64,000 nucleotides of DNA from Planctomycetota bacterium (lineage in GTDB: Bacteria; Planctomycetota; Phycisphaerae; WQYP01): the NCBI GenBank assembly GCA_021805985.1, contig JAJZDN010000007.1:1-64000 (forward strand), written 5' to 3'. The notes under the pieces were generated by a model that was given only the letters and a program-made list of their open reading frames with translations, ran no database searches and was not told the DNA's origin. Numbering within the stretch: the stretch's first letter is position 1; each line of letters starts with the position of its first letter. A program made the translations under genes and the position numbers. Shown here piece by piece: positions 25,507 to 34,375 of the stretch.

Positions 25507-25572
25507 ATGAAATTTAATTTAAACAACCTCCTGGCTCTGGCACTAAGTGAAGGAATTACCGGTCGCTCTTAG
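25507..25572 (+). CDS. leuL: Leucine leader peptide of the leuA attenuator
   Basis: A 21-codon frame with five leucine codons (TTA, CTC, CTG, CTG, CTA) clustered in codons 5-13 (LNNLLALAL), ending at TAG 25570-25572. Ribosome stalling on these codons when leucyl-tRNA is scarce would stop the leader from being fully read. The stop codon touches the 5' arm of the antiterminator (AGGGTT, 25571-25576). It lies between a good promoter and a terminator in front of 2-isopropylmalate synthase. The ribosome binding site is weak. Confidence 0.8.
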   Translation: MKFNLNNLLALALSEGITGRS

Positions 25573-25631
25573 GGTTGTTTTTTATAAAAAAGATTGAAAA
25601 ACCCTGCGAGTGACCCTCGCGGGGTTTTTTT
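25571..25631 (+). terminator. leuA attenuator: mutually exclusive antiterminator and terminator
   Basis: Terminator: AAAAACCCTGCGAG (25597-25610) pairs with CTCGCGGGGTTTTT (from 25616), followed by a T run. Antiterminator: AGGGTT (25571-25576) can pair with AACCCT (25600-25605), which uses the 5' arm of the terminator; the self-complementary TTTTTTATAAAAAA lies between. The two folds cannot coexist, as required for attenuation. leuA starts 39 bases beyond. Confidence 0.8.
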
Positions 25632-25669
25632 ATGGCATAATTTAGAAACGTTTTTTAGGAGCCTTTTCC

Positions 25670-27262
25670 ATGGACACTGGCACGAACCATTCGTCTGAAA
25701 CCATCAGTTCCGAAAACAAACCGCAGGTGCTGATATTTGACACAACATTGCGCGATGGCGAACAGTCGCCGGGAGCGTCGCTGAATTTGCCGGAGAAACT
25801 GGAGATTGCCCACGCCCTGGAAAATCTGGGCGTCGATATTATTGAGGCAGGATTTCCGATTACCAGTCCGGGAGATTTTGAGGCGGTCAGGGCGGTAGCT
25901 TCGGAAATTACCAACGCGACGGTTGCGGGACTCGCCCGCTGCACCGAGCGCGATGTGCGCCGCGCCGGCGAAGCGGTGGGCAAGGCCGCGCGCGGGCGAA
26001 TTCATATTTTCCTGGCTACCAGCAAAATTCACCGCGAATTCAAGCTCAAGAAGGCCAAAGAAGAAATTATCCGTCTTACCGTTGAGAATGTGAAATTGGC
26101 CCGCCAATATGTTTCGGATGTGGAATTTTCCCCCGAAGACGCCAGCCGCACAGAACTGGATTTTCTCGCGGAAGTGGTTCATGCCGCCATTGAAGCCGGC
26201 GCTACAACCATCAATTGTCCGGACACGGTGGGCAACGCAACACCCGCGGAATATCGGGCGATGTTTGAATATCTTCTGAAACATGTGCCGGGTGCGGCGA
26301 ATGTTATTTTCAGTTCCCATTGCCACAATGATTTGGGTTTGGCGGTAGCGAATTCATTGGCAGCGGTAGCTGGCGGAGCGCGGCAAATTGAATGCACGAT
26401 CAACGGCATCGGCGAACGGGCGGGAAATGCCGCATTGGAAGAGGTGGTCATGGCAATGCGAACGCGGCCGGATCAATATCCGTTTGCTACGCGCATTAAC
26501 ACGCGACGGTTGGTACCGTGCTCTCGGCTGGTCAGCAGTTTGACCGGCCTGCATGTGCAACGGAACAAAGCCATTGTGGGGGAAAATGCGTTCGCGCACG
26601 AAGCCGGGATTCATCAGGATGGGATCCTGAAAAATCGCAGCACCTATGAAATTATGGCACCTGCGGACGTGGGCTGGGTACAAAATAAGCTGGTATTGGG
26701 CAAACACAGCGGCCGCCACGCGTTTCGGCAGCGATTGGAAGAATTAGGCCATTCTCTGGATGAGGCAGCCCTGGACCGGGCATTCGCGGCGTTCAAAGTA
26801 CTTTGCGATAAGAAAAAAGAAATCTATGATGAGGATTTGGAAGCGCTCGTCGATGAGCAATTGAAAACCGAACGGGCATTGTTCCAACTCAAAAGCCTGC
26901 AGGTGATGGCTGGCACATACGGAGTGGCAACCGCAACGGTTACGCTGGTGGACAGCAGCGGCGCGGAAATTACCGACGCGGCCACGGGCGATGGACCGGT
27001 CGATGCCATGTTCGCAACCATTCAGCGATTGACAAAAATTTCGGCGACGCTGGACTCCTTTCAGGTGCGCAGCATTACCGGTGGCCGCGAGGCCCAAGGC
27101 GAAGTATCCGTGGAACTCACACACAGCAATCGCAAAGTCCGCGGCCGAGGGTTCAGCACGGATATTCTTGAAGCTTCCGCAAAAGCCTATCTGGCGGCCA
27201 TTAACCGTATTCGGACGATGAATGAGCGAACCGTCGGTCAGGCGTCGTCGCTGGAGGCGTAG
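25670..27262 (+). CDS. leuA: 2-isopropylmalate synthase
   Basis: Condenses 2-oxoisovalerate and acetyl-CoA to 2-isopropylmalate, the first leucine-specific step. The 530-residue protein has the HMGL-like barrel with IFDTTLRDGEQSPGASLN (residues 22-39), the metal-binding SSHCHNDLGLAVANSLAA, NGIGERAGNAALEEVVMA and VGENAFAHEAGIHQDG, and then the C-terminal LeuA regulatory domain for leucine feedback inhibition. AGGAG precedes the ATG at 25670. Expression is evidently controlled by the attenuator at 25443-25631. The neighbouring ilvE-like gene (15.5 kb) serves the same pathway. Confidence 0.97.
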   Translation: MDTGTNHSSETISSENKPQVLIFDTTLRDGEQSPGASLNLPEKLEIAHALENLGVDIIEAGFPITSPGDFEAVRAVASEITNATVAGLARCTERDVRRAGEAVGKAARGRIHIFLATSKIHREFKLKKAKEEIIRLTVENVKLARQYVSDVEFSPEDASRTELDFLAEVVHAAIEAGATTINCPDTVGNATPAEYRAMFEYLLKHVPGAANVIFSSHCHNDLGLAVANSLAAVAGGARQIECTINGIGERAGNAALEEVVMAMRTRPDQYPFATRINTRRLVPCSRLVSSLTGLHVQRNKAIVGENAFAHEAGIHQDGILKNRSTYEIMAPADVGWVQNKLVLGKHSGRHAFRQRLEELGHSLDEAALDRAFAAFKVLCDKKKEIYDEDLEALVDEQLKTERALFQLKSLQVMAGTYGVATATVTLVDSSGAEITDAATGDGPVDAMFATIQRLTKISATLDSFQVRSITGGREAQGEVSVELTHSNRKVRGRGFSTDILEASAKAYLAAINRIRTMNERTVGQASSLEA

Positions 27263-27268
27263 GATATC

Positions 27269-27781
27269 ATGCTGACCGAGATTAATTTGCAGCAGGCACT
27301 CCGTGCCCCTCCGGCACGAGCGTTAGAGAAACTGGGGGAACTTTACGCCCAGCTCGACCGCGATATTGCCATCCGTCAACCGATCTGTAATACCAGCGGG
27401 CGCTGCTGCAAATTTGAAATATGGGGACACAGGCTCTATGTCAGTACGCTGGAGTTGGCGGCATTCGTGCACTTTACGCAGTTGGATCAACCAAGCGGGC
27501 CGCCGGCTGATGCCAACACCGCGATAACTTTTCCCCTGCCGCTTTATCAGGAAGACCGCCAGTTCATTCCTGGATGCCCATGGCAAATTGACGGCTTATG
27601 CACAGCGCGCTCCGGACGCCCCTTGGGGTGCCGAATTTATTTCTGTGATACGACAGCCGAATCCTGGCAACAGGAACGTTACGAATATTATCACAAACAA
27701 ATTACCGCCCTGCATGAAGCATTTGAAATTCCCTATCGCTATATGGAGTGGCGGCAGGCACTGGCTCTCTTGGCACTATGA
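27269..27781 (+). CDS. YkgJ-family cysteine-cluster protein
   Basis: A 170-residue member of the YkgJ / Fe-S-cluster-type family (function unclear; predicted zinc or iron-sulfur binding). The cysteine pattern is visible: CNTSGRCCKF, then FIPGCPWQIDGLC and GCRIYFC. It starts six bases after the leuA stop, so it is probably co-transcribed with leuA and controlled by the same attenuator, which is a curious pairing. Members of the family often end with a short C-terminal helical region as here (YRYMEWRQALALL). Confidence 0.82.
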   Translation: MLTEINLQQALRAPPARALEKLGELYAQLDRDIAIRQPICNTSGRCCKFEIWGHRLYVSTLELAAFVHFTQLDQPSGPPADANTAITFPLPLYQEDRQFIPGCPWQIDGLCTARSGRPLGCRIYFCDTTAESWQQERYEYYHKQITALHEAFEIPYRYMEWRQALALLAL

Positions 27782-27836
27782 AGCCGCACCACCAGCACAA
27801 CTGGCGGCTTTATGAGATGGCCCGCACGACGGATGA

Positions 27837-29150
27837 TCACGTCGATGGGCCTGCGGAAAACACGTGTCTACCGCGGATCCACACCCTTTGCGGCAACGGT
27901 GCCTCGCGCACCAGATAATCGCAAACGGCGGCGGATGAAGCGAACATTTCTTTAGCAGCAGGTAATGCAAGAATGTCTGCGGCATACCCGGGTGCGAGCC
28001 GACCAATCCGCGAACCTAAGCCCAGCGCTGCAGCCGGTTCAGCTGTAATCATACGCCAGAGGATTTGCGAAGGAATCGATGGATCATTGCGATACAAAAA
28101 CTGCGCCTCGCGCAGGAGAGATAAATCCGGATTGCTGGCCAGGGAATCTGTGGCCAGGCATACGCTGATGCCGCGCTTTTGCATGGCCTGCCACGGATGC
28201 GGTGTCACAGCGTCATGGCCGAAATAATTCCGCGTACGGGGGCAATAGGCCACCACCGCACCACTGCCCGCCAGGATATCCAATTCGGTATCATCCGCGT
28301 AATTCACATGCGCCAAGATCACCGGTATGCCGGCATTAAATAAACCGTAATGCTGTGCCCAGTGGATCGGCCCATTGTCAAACGGTGGAATCTGATCATC
28401 CAACAAATCCATGTGTCGCATGAGCATCCAACTCTTACCCAGTGGGCCGGAGAAATCTCTTAAAAAGTCGCGCTCTTCCCGCAGTTCCGCCAAGTGCATG
28501 GAGAGCGGCACGTGGTGTTCCCGGGCCGCGGCAACAATCTTTTGAAGGGCCAGCCCCTCAACAGAATACGGTGCGTGCGGTGAAAGGCCGATGGACATTA
28601 AATTTTCAGCTTCCGGCTGGTTCAGCGCGGCTGCCAGGCGGCCGTCAAGATACTTCCGTGACCTCCCCAGTGCCGTAAGTTCTCCAAAGCTGACGATGCC
28701 AAGCGGAGATTCTCTTTGTAAGGCGGGGCGCACAATAGGATGCTGGCGACTAGTATCCCCCACTGTGGTGACGCCGAAACGGATACTTTCCTGCGCACCG
28801 GCTAAAGCGGATTGAGAGAATATTTCCTCCGCGTCCCCGATAGATGGATAGGCCGCGATAAGTTGTAATACCCAATTTGGAAAATCAGCAGGCCCCGGAA
28901 TTTTCCCAGCTAGAAAGCTTAGTTCAAGATGCGTGTGAGCATTGACAAAGCCGGGCGTGAGCACGCAAGAATCAACATGCACTTCGGGAAGACCGGGAAA
29001 TTGTTCGAGGATTTTAGACCGCTGATGGCAAGCTTGAATGATTCCGTCAATAACGGCTATCGCTGCATCCATGATCAGAGTGTGACTGTCCGCCAGTAGC
29101 GCGGGGGCCGAAAGCACAAACGAATTGTGATCCGTTGTGGAAGCAGTCAT
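27837..29150 (-). CDS. Metal-dependent amidohydrolase (deaminase-like)
   Basis: A 437-residue amidohydrolase-superfamily enzyme. Metal and catalytic motifs: PGFVNAHTHLELSFL (HxH), SPHAPYS, SMHLAELREE (His and the catalytic Glu), the VNYADDTELD region with its His, and LATDSLASNPDLSLL (metal Asp). The TDSLASN pattern is common in aminodeoxyfutalosine, S-adenosylhomocysteine and related purine-type deaminases, so a deaminase of that group is likely, but the substrate cannot be fixed from sequence, and no menaquinone gene is nearby. GGAG at 29156-29159 supports the ATG at 29150; an in-frame GTG at 29156 overlaps that site and is rejected. Confidence 0.82.
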   Translation of the reverse strand: MTASTTDHNSFVLSAPALLADSHTLIMDAAIAVIDGIIQACHQRSKILEQFPGLPEVHVDSCVLTPGFVNAHTHLELSFLAGKIPGPADFPNWVLQLIAAYPSIGDAEEIFSQSALAGAQESIRFGVTTVGDTSRQHPIVRPALQRESPLGIVSFGELTALGRSRKYLDGRLAAALNQPEAENLMSIGLSPHAPYSVEGLALQKIVAAAREHHVPLSMHLAELREERDFLRDFSGPLGKSWMLMRHMDLLDDQIPPFDNGPIHWAQHYGLFNAGIPVILAHVNYADDTELDILAGSGAVVAYCPRTRNYFGHDAVTPHPWQAMQKRGISVCLATDSLASNPDLSLLREAQFLYRNDPSIPSQILWRMITAEPAAALGLGSRIGRLAPGYAADILALPAAKEMFASSAAVCDYLVREAPLPQRVWIRGRHVFSAGPST

Positions 29151-29180
29151 ACACACTCCACGCCCACTGGCATTCTCAGG

Positions 29181-30635
29181 CTATTGCAGCCGCCCCACCG
29201 CCCATTGATACAGCGCGATGATAACCTGGTCTTCCCAGCCATTGACGTTGCCGCGATAGTGATTGACCATAATGGAGAAAACAAAATGACGGTGCGGCAG
29301 AAACATATATCCGCTGATGGTGGAAGCACCGGTCACGTGACCGTCCTTAGCGCGGATAAAGCGGCGGATTCCGGAACCGCGCAGGCGGTAAATCAAGGTT
29401 CCATGGCCGGGGCGGGCCAGCGAGTGCATGAAAACGCTGCCATCCGGTTCGGAGGCAATATGTGCAAGAACCGCGGTAAATGCCGCCGGTGCCACATGAT
29501 CATGATGCGACAGCCCGGAACCATCCACCATGGTGACCCACTTCCCGGGAACCCCAAGCGTGGCCAGGTAGGCCTTTACGGCTTGATCACCATTGTGCCA
29601 GCTTCCGGGTTGGCCGGTGGCGTCATGCCCCAGAAGCTTGCATAAGCACTCGGCCATTAAATTAATGCTGTCGGTATTGGCGCGATGAAGAATCGCAGTT
29701 AGCGGCGTTTCATACGTTGCTAATAAGACAGGTTGAACATGTTGCCGCGCTGCGATGACGGATAAGGGTGCCCGCACCACGTGTCCGGAAATGGTGATCC
29801 CCTGATTGATCAAGGATTGCCGCAGCACATTTCCAGTGTATAGACCCGGATCATGGATGGTGACCTGCATAGGATATTGCCCGGTCTGTCGGACCGTTCC
29901 ATGCATATAGAAATGGTTGTTTCCACGGGAGCGCCACAACCATGCGCTTTGCGGGCCGCGCCGGGCGGCAATGGTCACAGGTGTATACGGGGTATCGGGA
30001 GTAAGTGATACGCCAATGCTGCCGTTGTTATTAACTACCGGCACCCATTGTACGCAATTCATGGCGAAGTTAAGCCCCCCCACCGAGGCCTCGTACCAGT
30101 CCAGCCGCTGTCCGCCGCCTGGCCACAACGGATTAACAAAATGATGATTGAAAATGTAATCATCAATATATATATTATGGAAGCTTTTTTCGCCCATCGC
30201 CTTGAGATGACGCGCCCAATTATCAAAGGCGGTTGTCACTTTCCAGCCGACCTGCTGACAGAGCACCGGATCGCCCAGCGCCGGATCACCACCGCCGACA
30301 ATGACAAGATTATTTCCCACACGATAAAGGCGCGTTTGCAGCGTACCGTGCGCGCCAAGGTGATCAAAAGCATCCGAGGTTGTCAGCAATTTGCCGCAGC
30401 TTCCGGGCATCAAAGGCAGATCAGGATGGTAACTGTAGACTGTGACGGCTCGCCCCTGCCGCAATTCCACCAGATTAATGGCAACCTGCCCGCCGCGCAG
30501 TTGTGGATTGGTCAGCAGCCCCGCAATCCGCCCGGCCAGCGTCTGCCCCCCGGCCACCGCCGACAACGCCGAAAGCGTTGCAGCTAACATCACACAATAG
30601 CCAATTGCCCGGGGGAAAAATCGCTTTCGGTACAT
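29181..30635 (-). CDS. D-alanyl-D-alanine carboxypeptidase, PBP4 (S13) type
   Basis: A periplasmic penicillin-binding protein of class C type 4 that trims peptidoglycan peptides. The 484-residue product has a signal peptide (MYRKRFFPRAIGYCVMLAAT). Active-site motifs: SxxK as SCGK (PGSCGKLLTTSDA), SxN as SIN (DSINLMAECL), and the KTG region as KDG (RAKDGHVTGASTISGYM). The Thr to Asp change in the third motif is unusual and may lower activity. The long open frame continues upstream to 30701, but ATG 30635 directly precedes the signal peptide and is preferred. It lies near the amidohydrolase gene but shows no clear functional link. Confidence 0.88.
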   Translation of the reverse strand: MYRKRFFPRAIGYCVMLAATLSALSAVAGGQTLAGRIAGLLTNPQLRGGQVAINLVELRQGRAVTVYSYHPDLPLMPGSCGKLLTTSDAFDHLGAHGTLQTRLYRVGNNLVIVGGGDPALGDPVLCQQVGWKVTTAFDNWARHLKAMGEKSFHNIYIDDYIFNHHFVNPLWPGGGQRLDWYEASVGGLNFAMNCVQWVPVVNNNGSIGVSLTPDTPYTPVTIAARRGPQSAWLWRSRGNNHFYMHGTVRQTGQYPMQVTIHDPGLYTGNVLRQSLINQGITISGHVVRAPLSVIAARQHVQPVLLATYETPLTAILHRANTDSINLMAECLCKLLGHDATGQPGSWHNGDQAVKAYLATLGVPGKWVTMVDGSGLSHHDHVAPAAFTAVLAHIASEPDGSVFMHSLARPGHGTLIYRLRGSGIRRFIRAKDGHVTGASTISGYMFLPHRHFVFSIMVNHYRGNVNGWEDQVIIALYQWAVGRLQ

Positions 30636-30757
30636 CCATGCAACCTTAAAAAAAGTCCTCAAGGCATGATCCGTCAAAACCATGTTGCGGAACATGCCCA
30701 TTGATTTATCTTGAGCCTATACCCAAGTGGTAATTCCTATACGCTCGGCGTACCGAG

Positions 30758-32134
30758 TTAGTGCGATACTGGCGTTCCCAAAAGTCGGCCGACTTCGTCA
30801 AGCTTCTTTTTCATGGTCTCTGCCGTATTGGCTTCGAGATTCAACCGCAATAACGGCTCCGTATTACTTTTGCGGACATTAAACCACCATGTGTCGTATT
30901 CTACGGTAATGCCGTCAAGATAATCTATAGAAGCGTCCTTATATGTTTGGGCCAGCCGGGCGATGGCCGCATCCTTGTCAGACACTTCGTAGTTTATTTC
31001 GCCGCTGCTATGCCAGCGCAGCAAAGGCTTAAGCACATGACTTACGGGAGTGTCGTAGCGCGAAAGCACCGACAGAATACAGGCAAAAGCAATTGCGCCG
31101 CTGTCACAGTTGAAGTTATCCCGGAAATAAAAATGCCCCGATAGTTCGCCACCGAAGACCCCTTTGCTGTCGGCCAGAGATTTTTTCATAAATGCATGGC
31201 CGACGCGCTCACGCCGGGGCACGCCACCGGCATTCTGGATTTCCTCTTTCACCACGCGGCTGGACCGCAGATCATACACCACCGCTGCCCCCGGATTGGC
31301 TTTCAGGAAATCTTTTGCCAACAGTGCTGTGGCGATGTCGCAACGTATGATGCGGGCCTGTTCATCAACAAATATGCACCGGTCGGCATCACCGTCAAAA
31401 CACACGCCTAGATCCGCAGCGTTGGAAAGCACAGATTCCTGCAACTGCCGAAGGTTGGCATCCACCAGAGGATTGGGGTCATGCTTAAATGACCCGGTGA
31501 TTTCCATATTGATGGGAATGATATTGAGGTTGGGTTGATCCATGAAAATATCGCGGATAAATTTTCCCGCCATGCCGTTGCCAGCGTCCACAACAACCTT
31601 CAACGGACGCGCCAGTTTCAGAAAACGCAGCACATGTCCTTTGTAGGGTAGCTTCAGATCCATGTGTTCGACGGCACCAAACTGCGCTGGAGGATTTTTT
31701 CGCATGGAAAATACCAGTCTTTTAATTTCTTGCAGGCCGGTATTTTCCCCGATCGGCCGCGCATGTACGCCGCTGATTTTAAACCCGTTGTACTGGGCGG
31801 GATTGTGGGATGCCGTGGTTTGGATTCCGCCGCAGCAGCCCAGATGATTAATGGCAAAATAAATTTCCGGCGTGTCGATCATCCCAATATCAATACACCC
31901 TGTACCGGTGGACCGAATGCCTTCAATGAGCGATTGACTAAGCGAAGGGCTGCTAAGCCGCATATCCCGGCCGACAATAACCATATTTTTTCGCGGATCC
32001 GCCTTGTCCAGACCGGTAAGATTCATCCGCATGAACTGGGCGCACGCGTAACCGATTTTCCAAGCCATTTCTTCGTTGAGTTGATCCGGGTATGTCCCTC
32101 GCACGTCATACGCCTTAAAAACTTTTTCATTCAT
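30758..32134 (-). CDS. Phosphomannomutase/phosphoglucomutase
   Basis: Interconverts hexose 6- and 1-phosphates for sugar-nucleotide and polysaccharide synthesis. The 458 residues show the alpha-D-phosphohexomutase pattern: KAYDVRGTYPDQLNEEMAW, the phosphoserine loop TASHNPAQYNGFKISG, the metal loop DGDADRC and the sugar-specificity loop GELSGHFYFRD, ending in the RKSNTEPLLRLNLEA phosphate loop. These fit the ManB/AlgC group. GAGGA at 32141-32145 directs initiation at ATG 32134 and not at the ATG at 32140, which abuts it. Its product could feed the nucleotide-sugar dehydrogenase at 59.6 kb (inference). Confidence 0.94.
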   Translation of the reverse strand: MNEKVFKAYDVRGTYPDQLNEEMAWKIGYACAQFMRMNLTGLDKADPRKNMVIVGRDMRLSSPSLSQSLIEGIRSTGTGCIDIGMIDTPEIYFAINHLGCCGGIQTTASHNPAQYNGFKISGVHARPIGENTGLQEIKRLVFSMRKNPPAQFGAVEHMDLKLPYKGHVLRFLKLARPLKVVVDAGNGMAGKFIRDIFMDQPNLNIIPINMEITGSFKHDPNPLVDANLRQLQESVLSNAADLGVCFDGDADRCIFVDEQARIIRCDIATALLAKDFLKANPGAAVVYDLRSSRVVKEEIQNAGGVPRRERVGHAFMKKSLADSKGVFGGELSGHFYFRDNFNCDSGAIAFACILSVLSRYDTPVSHVLKPLLRWHSSGEINYEVSDKDAAIARLAQTYKDASIDYLDGITVEYDTWWFNVRKSNTEPLLRLNLEANTAETMKKKLDEVGRLLGTPVSH

Positions 32135-32325
32135 GTACATTCCTCATGGATTCATGTTTATTGAACTTCCGGTCGGGAAGCTTAGTAAGCCAATGTCGCA
32201 CATTATCCGTCGCGTTTCAAACGCCGCAGGTTCGAACCTTGCCGCATTTCCGCATCCGCGGTGTGGAAAGCCGATCCATATACAGCGCGGCTCGACGGAT
32301 ATGGTATCGCAGAATCAGGGGTTAT

Positions 32326-32430
32326 TCCATGGCGCAAGCAGGACAATCACATATCCGCGGAGCGCTCAACGTCGGCTACACGCCCCGGCAAGTCGTGCAA
32401 GTGGTGACGCAAATTCCTGCAATTTGCTTT
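32326..32430 (+). pseudogene. Possible relic of a carboxymuconolactone decarboxylase-like gene
   Basis: The frame reads AQAGQSHIRGALNVGYTPRQ then VVQVVTQI, close to the conserved HIRGALNxGxTxEExxEVxxQ of the CMD family (antioxidant or peroxidase-like proteins). The rest of the domain is missing on both sides and there is no start or ribosome binding site, so this is either decayed or a coincidence of about 25 codons. Confidence 0.35.
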
Positions 32431-32452
32431 GTTTTACGTGATCGGCTATCAT
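32424..32452 (+). promoter_or_regulatory. Candidate promoter of the DEAD-box helicase gene
   Basis: TTGCTT (32424-32429), a 17-base spacer and TATCAT (32447-32452), giving a leader of about 105 bases before ATG 32566. Confidence 0.5.
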
Positions 32453-32565
32453 TTTTGCATCATCCTTCCCGACGATGAACCCCTCAATGTTGAGTTGCTT
32501 ACGCGGGAAATTCGCCGAAGCCCGCACCTAAGCGTTTGCGGGATCGGCTATTCTATTGGAGCCTT

Positions 32566-34146
32566 ATGGCCTTTTCCTCTTTCGGCCTTCATGCCGACAT
32601 TTTGCGCGGCATCAAAGACCTCGCATTTACTCATCCCACACCCATTCAGACACAGGCGATTCCGCCGGCTATGGAAGGCAAGGATGTCCTGGCCTGCGCC
32701 GCAACCGGCTCAGGTAAAACCGCCGCGTTTATGTTGCCCACGATCCATCATTTGATGAATCGTCAACCGCAACAGCCCCGCCGCACGGCGCGCGCCCTGG
32801 TGTTGACACCGACGCGCGAGTTGGCCACACAGATACTTGAAAATCTTAATACTCTGGCGGTTCACACGCCGATTTCGGGCGCGGTCATTATCGGCGGCAT
32901 GAGCATGGGGCCGCAGGCGCACGCGTTCCGCACGGGAACGGAAATTTTAATTGCCACGCCGGGGCGGCTGCTAGATCATCTTCGGCAATCCTACGCCAAA
33001 TTCGACGGCCTGGAAATTTTGATTCTGGATGAAGCCGACCGGATGCTGGATATGGGCTTTCTTCCGGATATCCGGAGAATTTTGAAGATGCTGCCCGCCA
33101 AGCGGCAGACGCTGTTTTTCTCTGCGACGATGCCCTCGGAAATCCGCCAACTGACGCGCGAGATGCTCAAGGACCCGACAACAATTCAAATTGATCGACA
33201 AACCACTCCGCCAGCCGCTATTACGCAGGCTATTTATCCGGTGGCGCAACACTTGAAATCCGCCCTTTTGATCAAACTGCTGGAAAATCAGGGGCTGGAA
33301 TCGGTCATCTGTTTTACGCGCACCAAACACCGCGCAAATCGTTTGGCGACCACGTTGGATAAAAGCCATATTTCCTGTGCGCCCATTCACGGCAACCGTT
33401 CCATGGCCCAGCGAACCTCTGCACTGGCGGGGTTCAAGGCGGGAAAATTTCGGGTGCTGGTGGCCACGGATATCGCGGCACGCGGCATTGACATTGCCGA
33501 CGTTTCACATGTCATTAATTTCGATTGTCCGCATATTCCAGAAGATTACGTACACCGCATTGGCCGAACCGGCCGGGCATCGGCCACGGGCGACGCGTTT
33601 ACATTTGTAGCGCCGGATGAGGAAAACAGCGTCCGATATATCGAAAAGACCATCGGCAAGCGACTACCGCGCGTGACGCTGCCTGATTTTGACTACACGC
33701 AGAAATCCGTTGAATCTCTGGAAGTGCCGATTGCCCAGAGGATCGCGGCCATTCGCCAGCGAAAAGCCGACGAGCGGGCGCGGCGTGAAAAAAATACTCC
33801 CAACCGCCCGGATGCCAATGCCCCGCGCCCCTTTGGACGCACCACCCATCCGGATGCAGCGCCGCAGGGGCAGCATCATCCAAGGGCCGGTCAGTTTCAG
33901 AACCGCGGCGGTGCCGACCGGACTCAACCACGTCAATCTACTGATGGGCCACGGCCTTTTAATTCAAAATCATCCGGTCAGGGCAACCGTTCCGGCGGGG
34001 GAGAACCCGGGCGGCGCTTTGGCGGCAAGCCTAATCATCCGCGATCGGGGCCTGCACGCTCGGGCGGTGGTGCACCGTTCTGGCAACAGCGCGGTGACAG
34101 CGGCCAAGGTGGACGCTCCAAGCCGAATCGTCGCGGTCCACGGTAG
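32566..34146 (+). CDS. rhlE: DEAD-box ATP-dependent RNA helicase (RhlE type)
   Basis: Unwinds RNA in ribosome assembly and RNA turnover. The 526-residue protein carries all motifs: Q motif FTHPTPIQTQAIP, AATGSGKT, PTRELA, GG, TPGR, DEADRMLDMGF, SAT, then ARGIDIADVSHVINFD and HRIGRTGRA. The last 130 residues are a low-complexity, Arg/Gly/Gln/Pro-rich tail (GNRSGGGEPGRRFGG, RSGGGAPFWQQRGD) typical of RhlE-like RNA-binding extensions. TTGGAG (32556-32561) supports ATG 32566; the frame is open ten codons further upstream but without a better site. Confidence 0.94.
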   Translation: MAFSSFGLHADILRGIKDLAFTHPTPIQTQAIPPAMEGKDVLACAATGSGKTAAFMLPTIHHLMNRQPQQPRRTARALVLTPTRELATQILENLNTLAVHTPISGAVIIGGMSMGPQAHAFRTGTEILIATPGRLLDHLRQSYAKFDGLEILILDEADRMLDMGFLPDIRRILKMLPAKRQTLFFSATMPSEIRQLTREMLKDPTTIQIDRQTTPPAAITQAIYPVAQHLKSALLIKLLENQGLESVICFTRTKHRANRLATTLDKSHISCAPIHGNRSMAQRTSALAGFKAGKFRVLVATDIAARGIDIADVSHVINFDCPHIPEDYVHRIGRTGRASATGDAFTFVAPDEENSVRYIEKTIGKRLPRVTLPDFDYTQKSVESLEVPIAQRIAAIRQRKADERARREKNTPNRPDANAPRPFGRTTHPDAAPQGQHHPRAGQFQNRGGADRTQPRQSTDGPRPFNSKSSGQGNRSGGGEPGRRFGGKPNHPRSGPARSGGGAPFWQQRGDSGQGGRSKPNRRGPR

Positions 34147-34375
34147 CGGCCCCGGATCGCCCTGGGTGCAAAATCTTTCCTCAATTGGGTCCATAACGTA
34201 TGTAGTGCGATATGGCAGGCACCTTATTATTGCTTCGATCGCTCGCGACAATGCCATGAAGTCCCATATTTATTCGTGATTGCGAAATAATTAATTTTTC
34301 ATTTATTGCATCACTGTTTCGATGTTGGCGTTGTACAATAGTGGGAGGCGGTACTGGTTCGTGTTGAGGTGGTCA

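Larger units (their letters stand above)
32135..32565. other. Intergenic region with promoter and a possible CMD gene relic
   Basis: No intact gene. It contains a fragment resembling the end of a carboxymuconolactone decarboxylase domain (32326-32430) and, overlapping its end, a promoter for the helicase gene (32424-32452). Confidence 0.55.

Noticed and set aside
29151..29156. GTG at 29156 as start of the amidohydrolase gene
   Set aside because: It overlaps the GGAG that serves ATG 29150.
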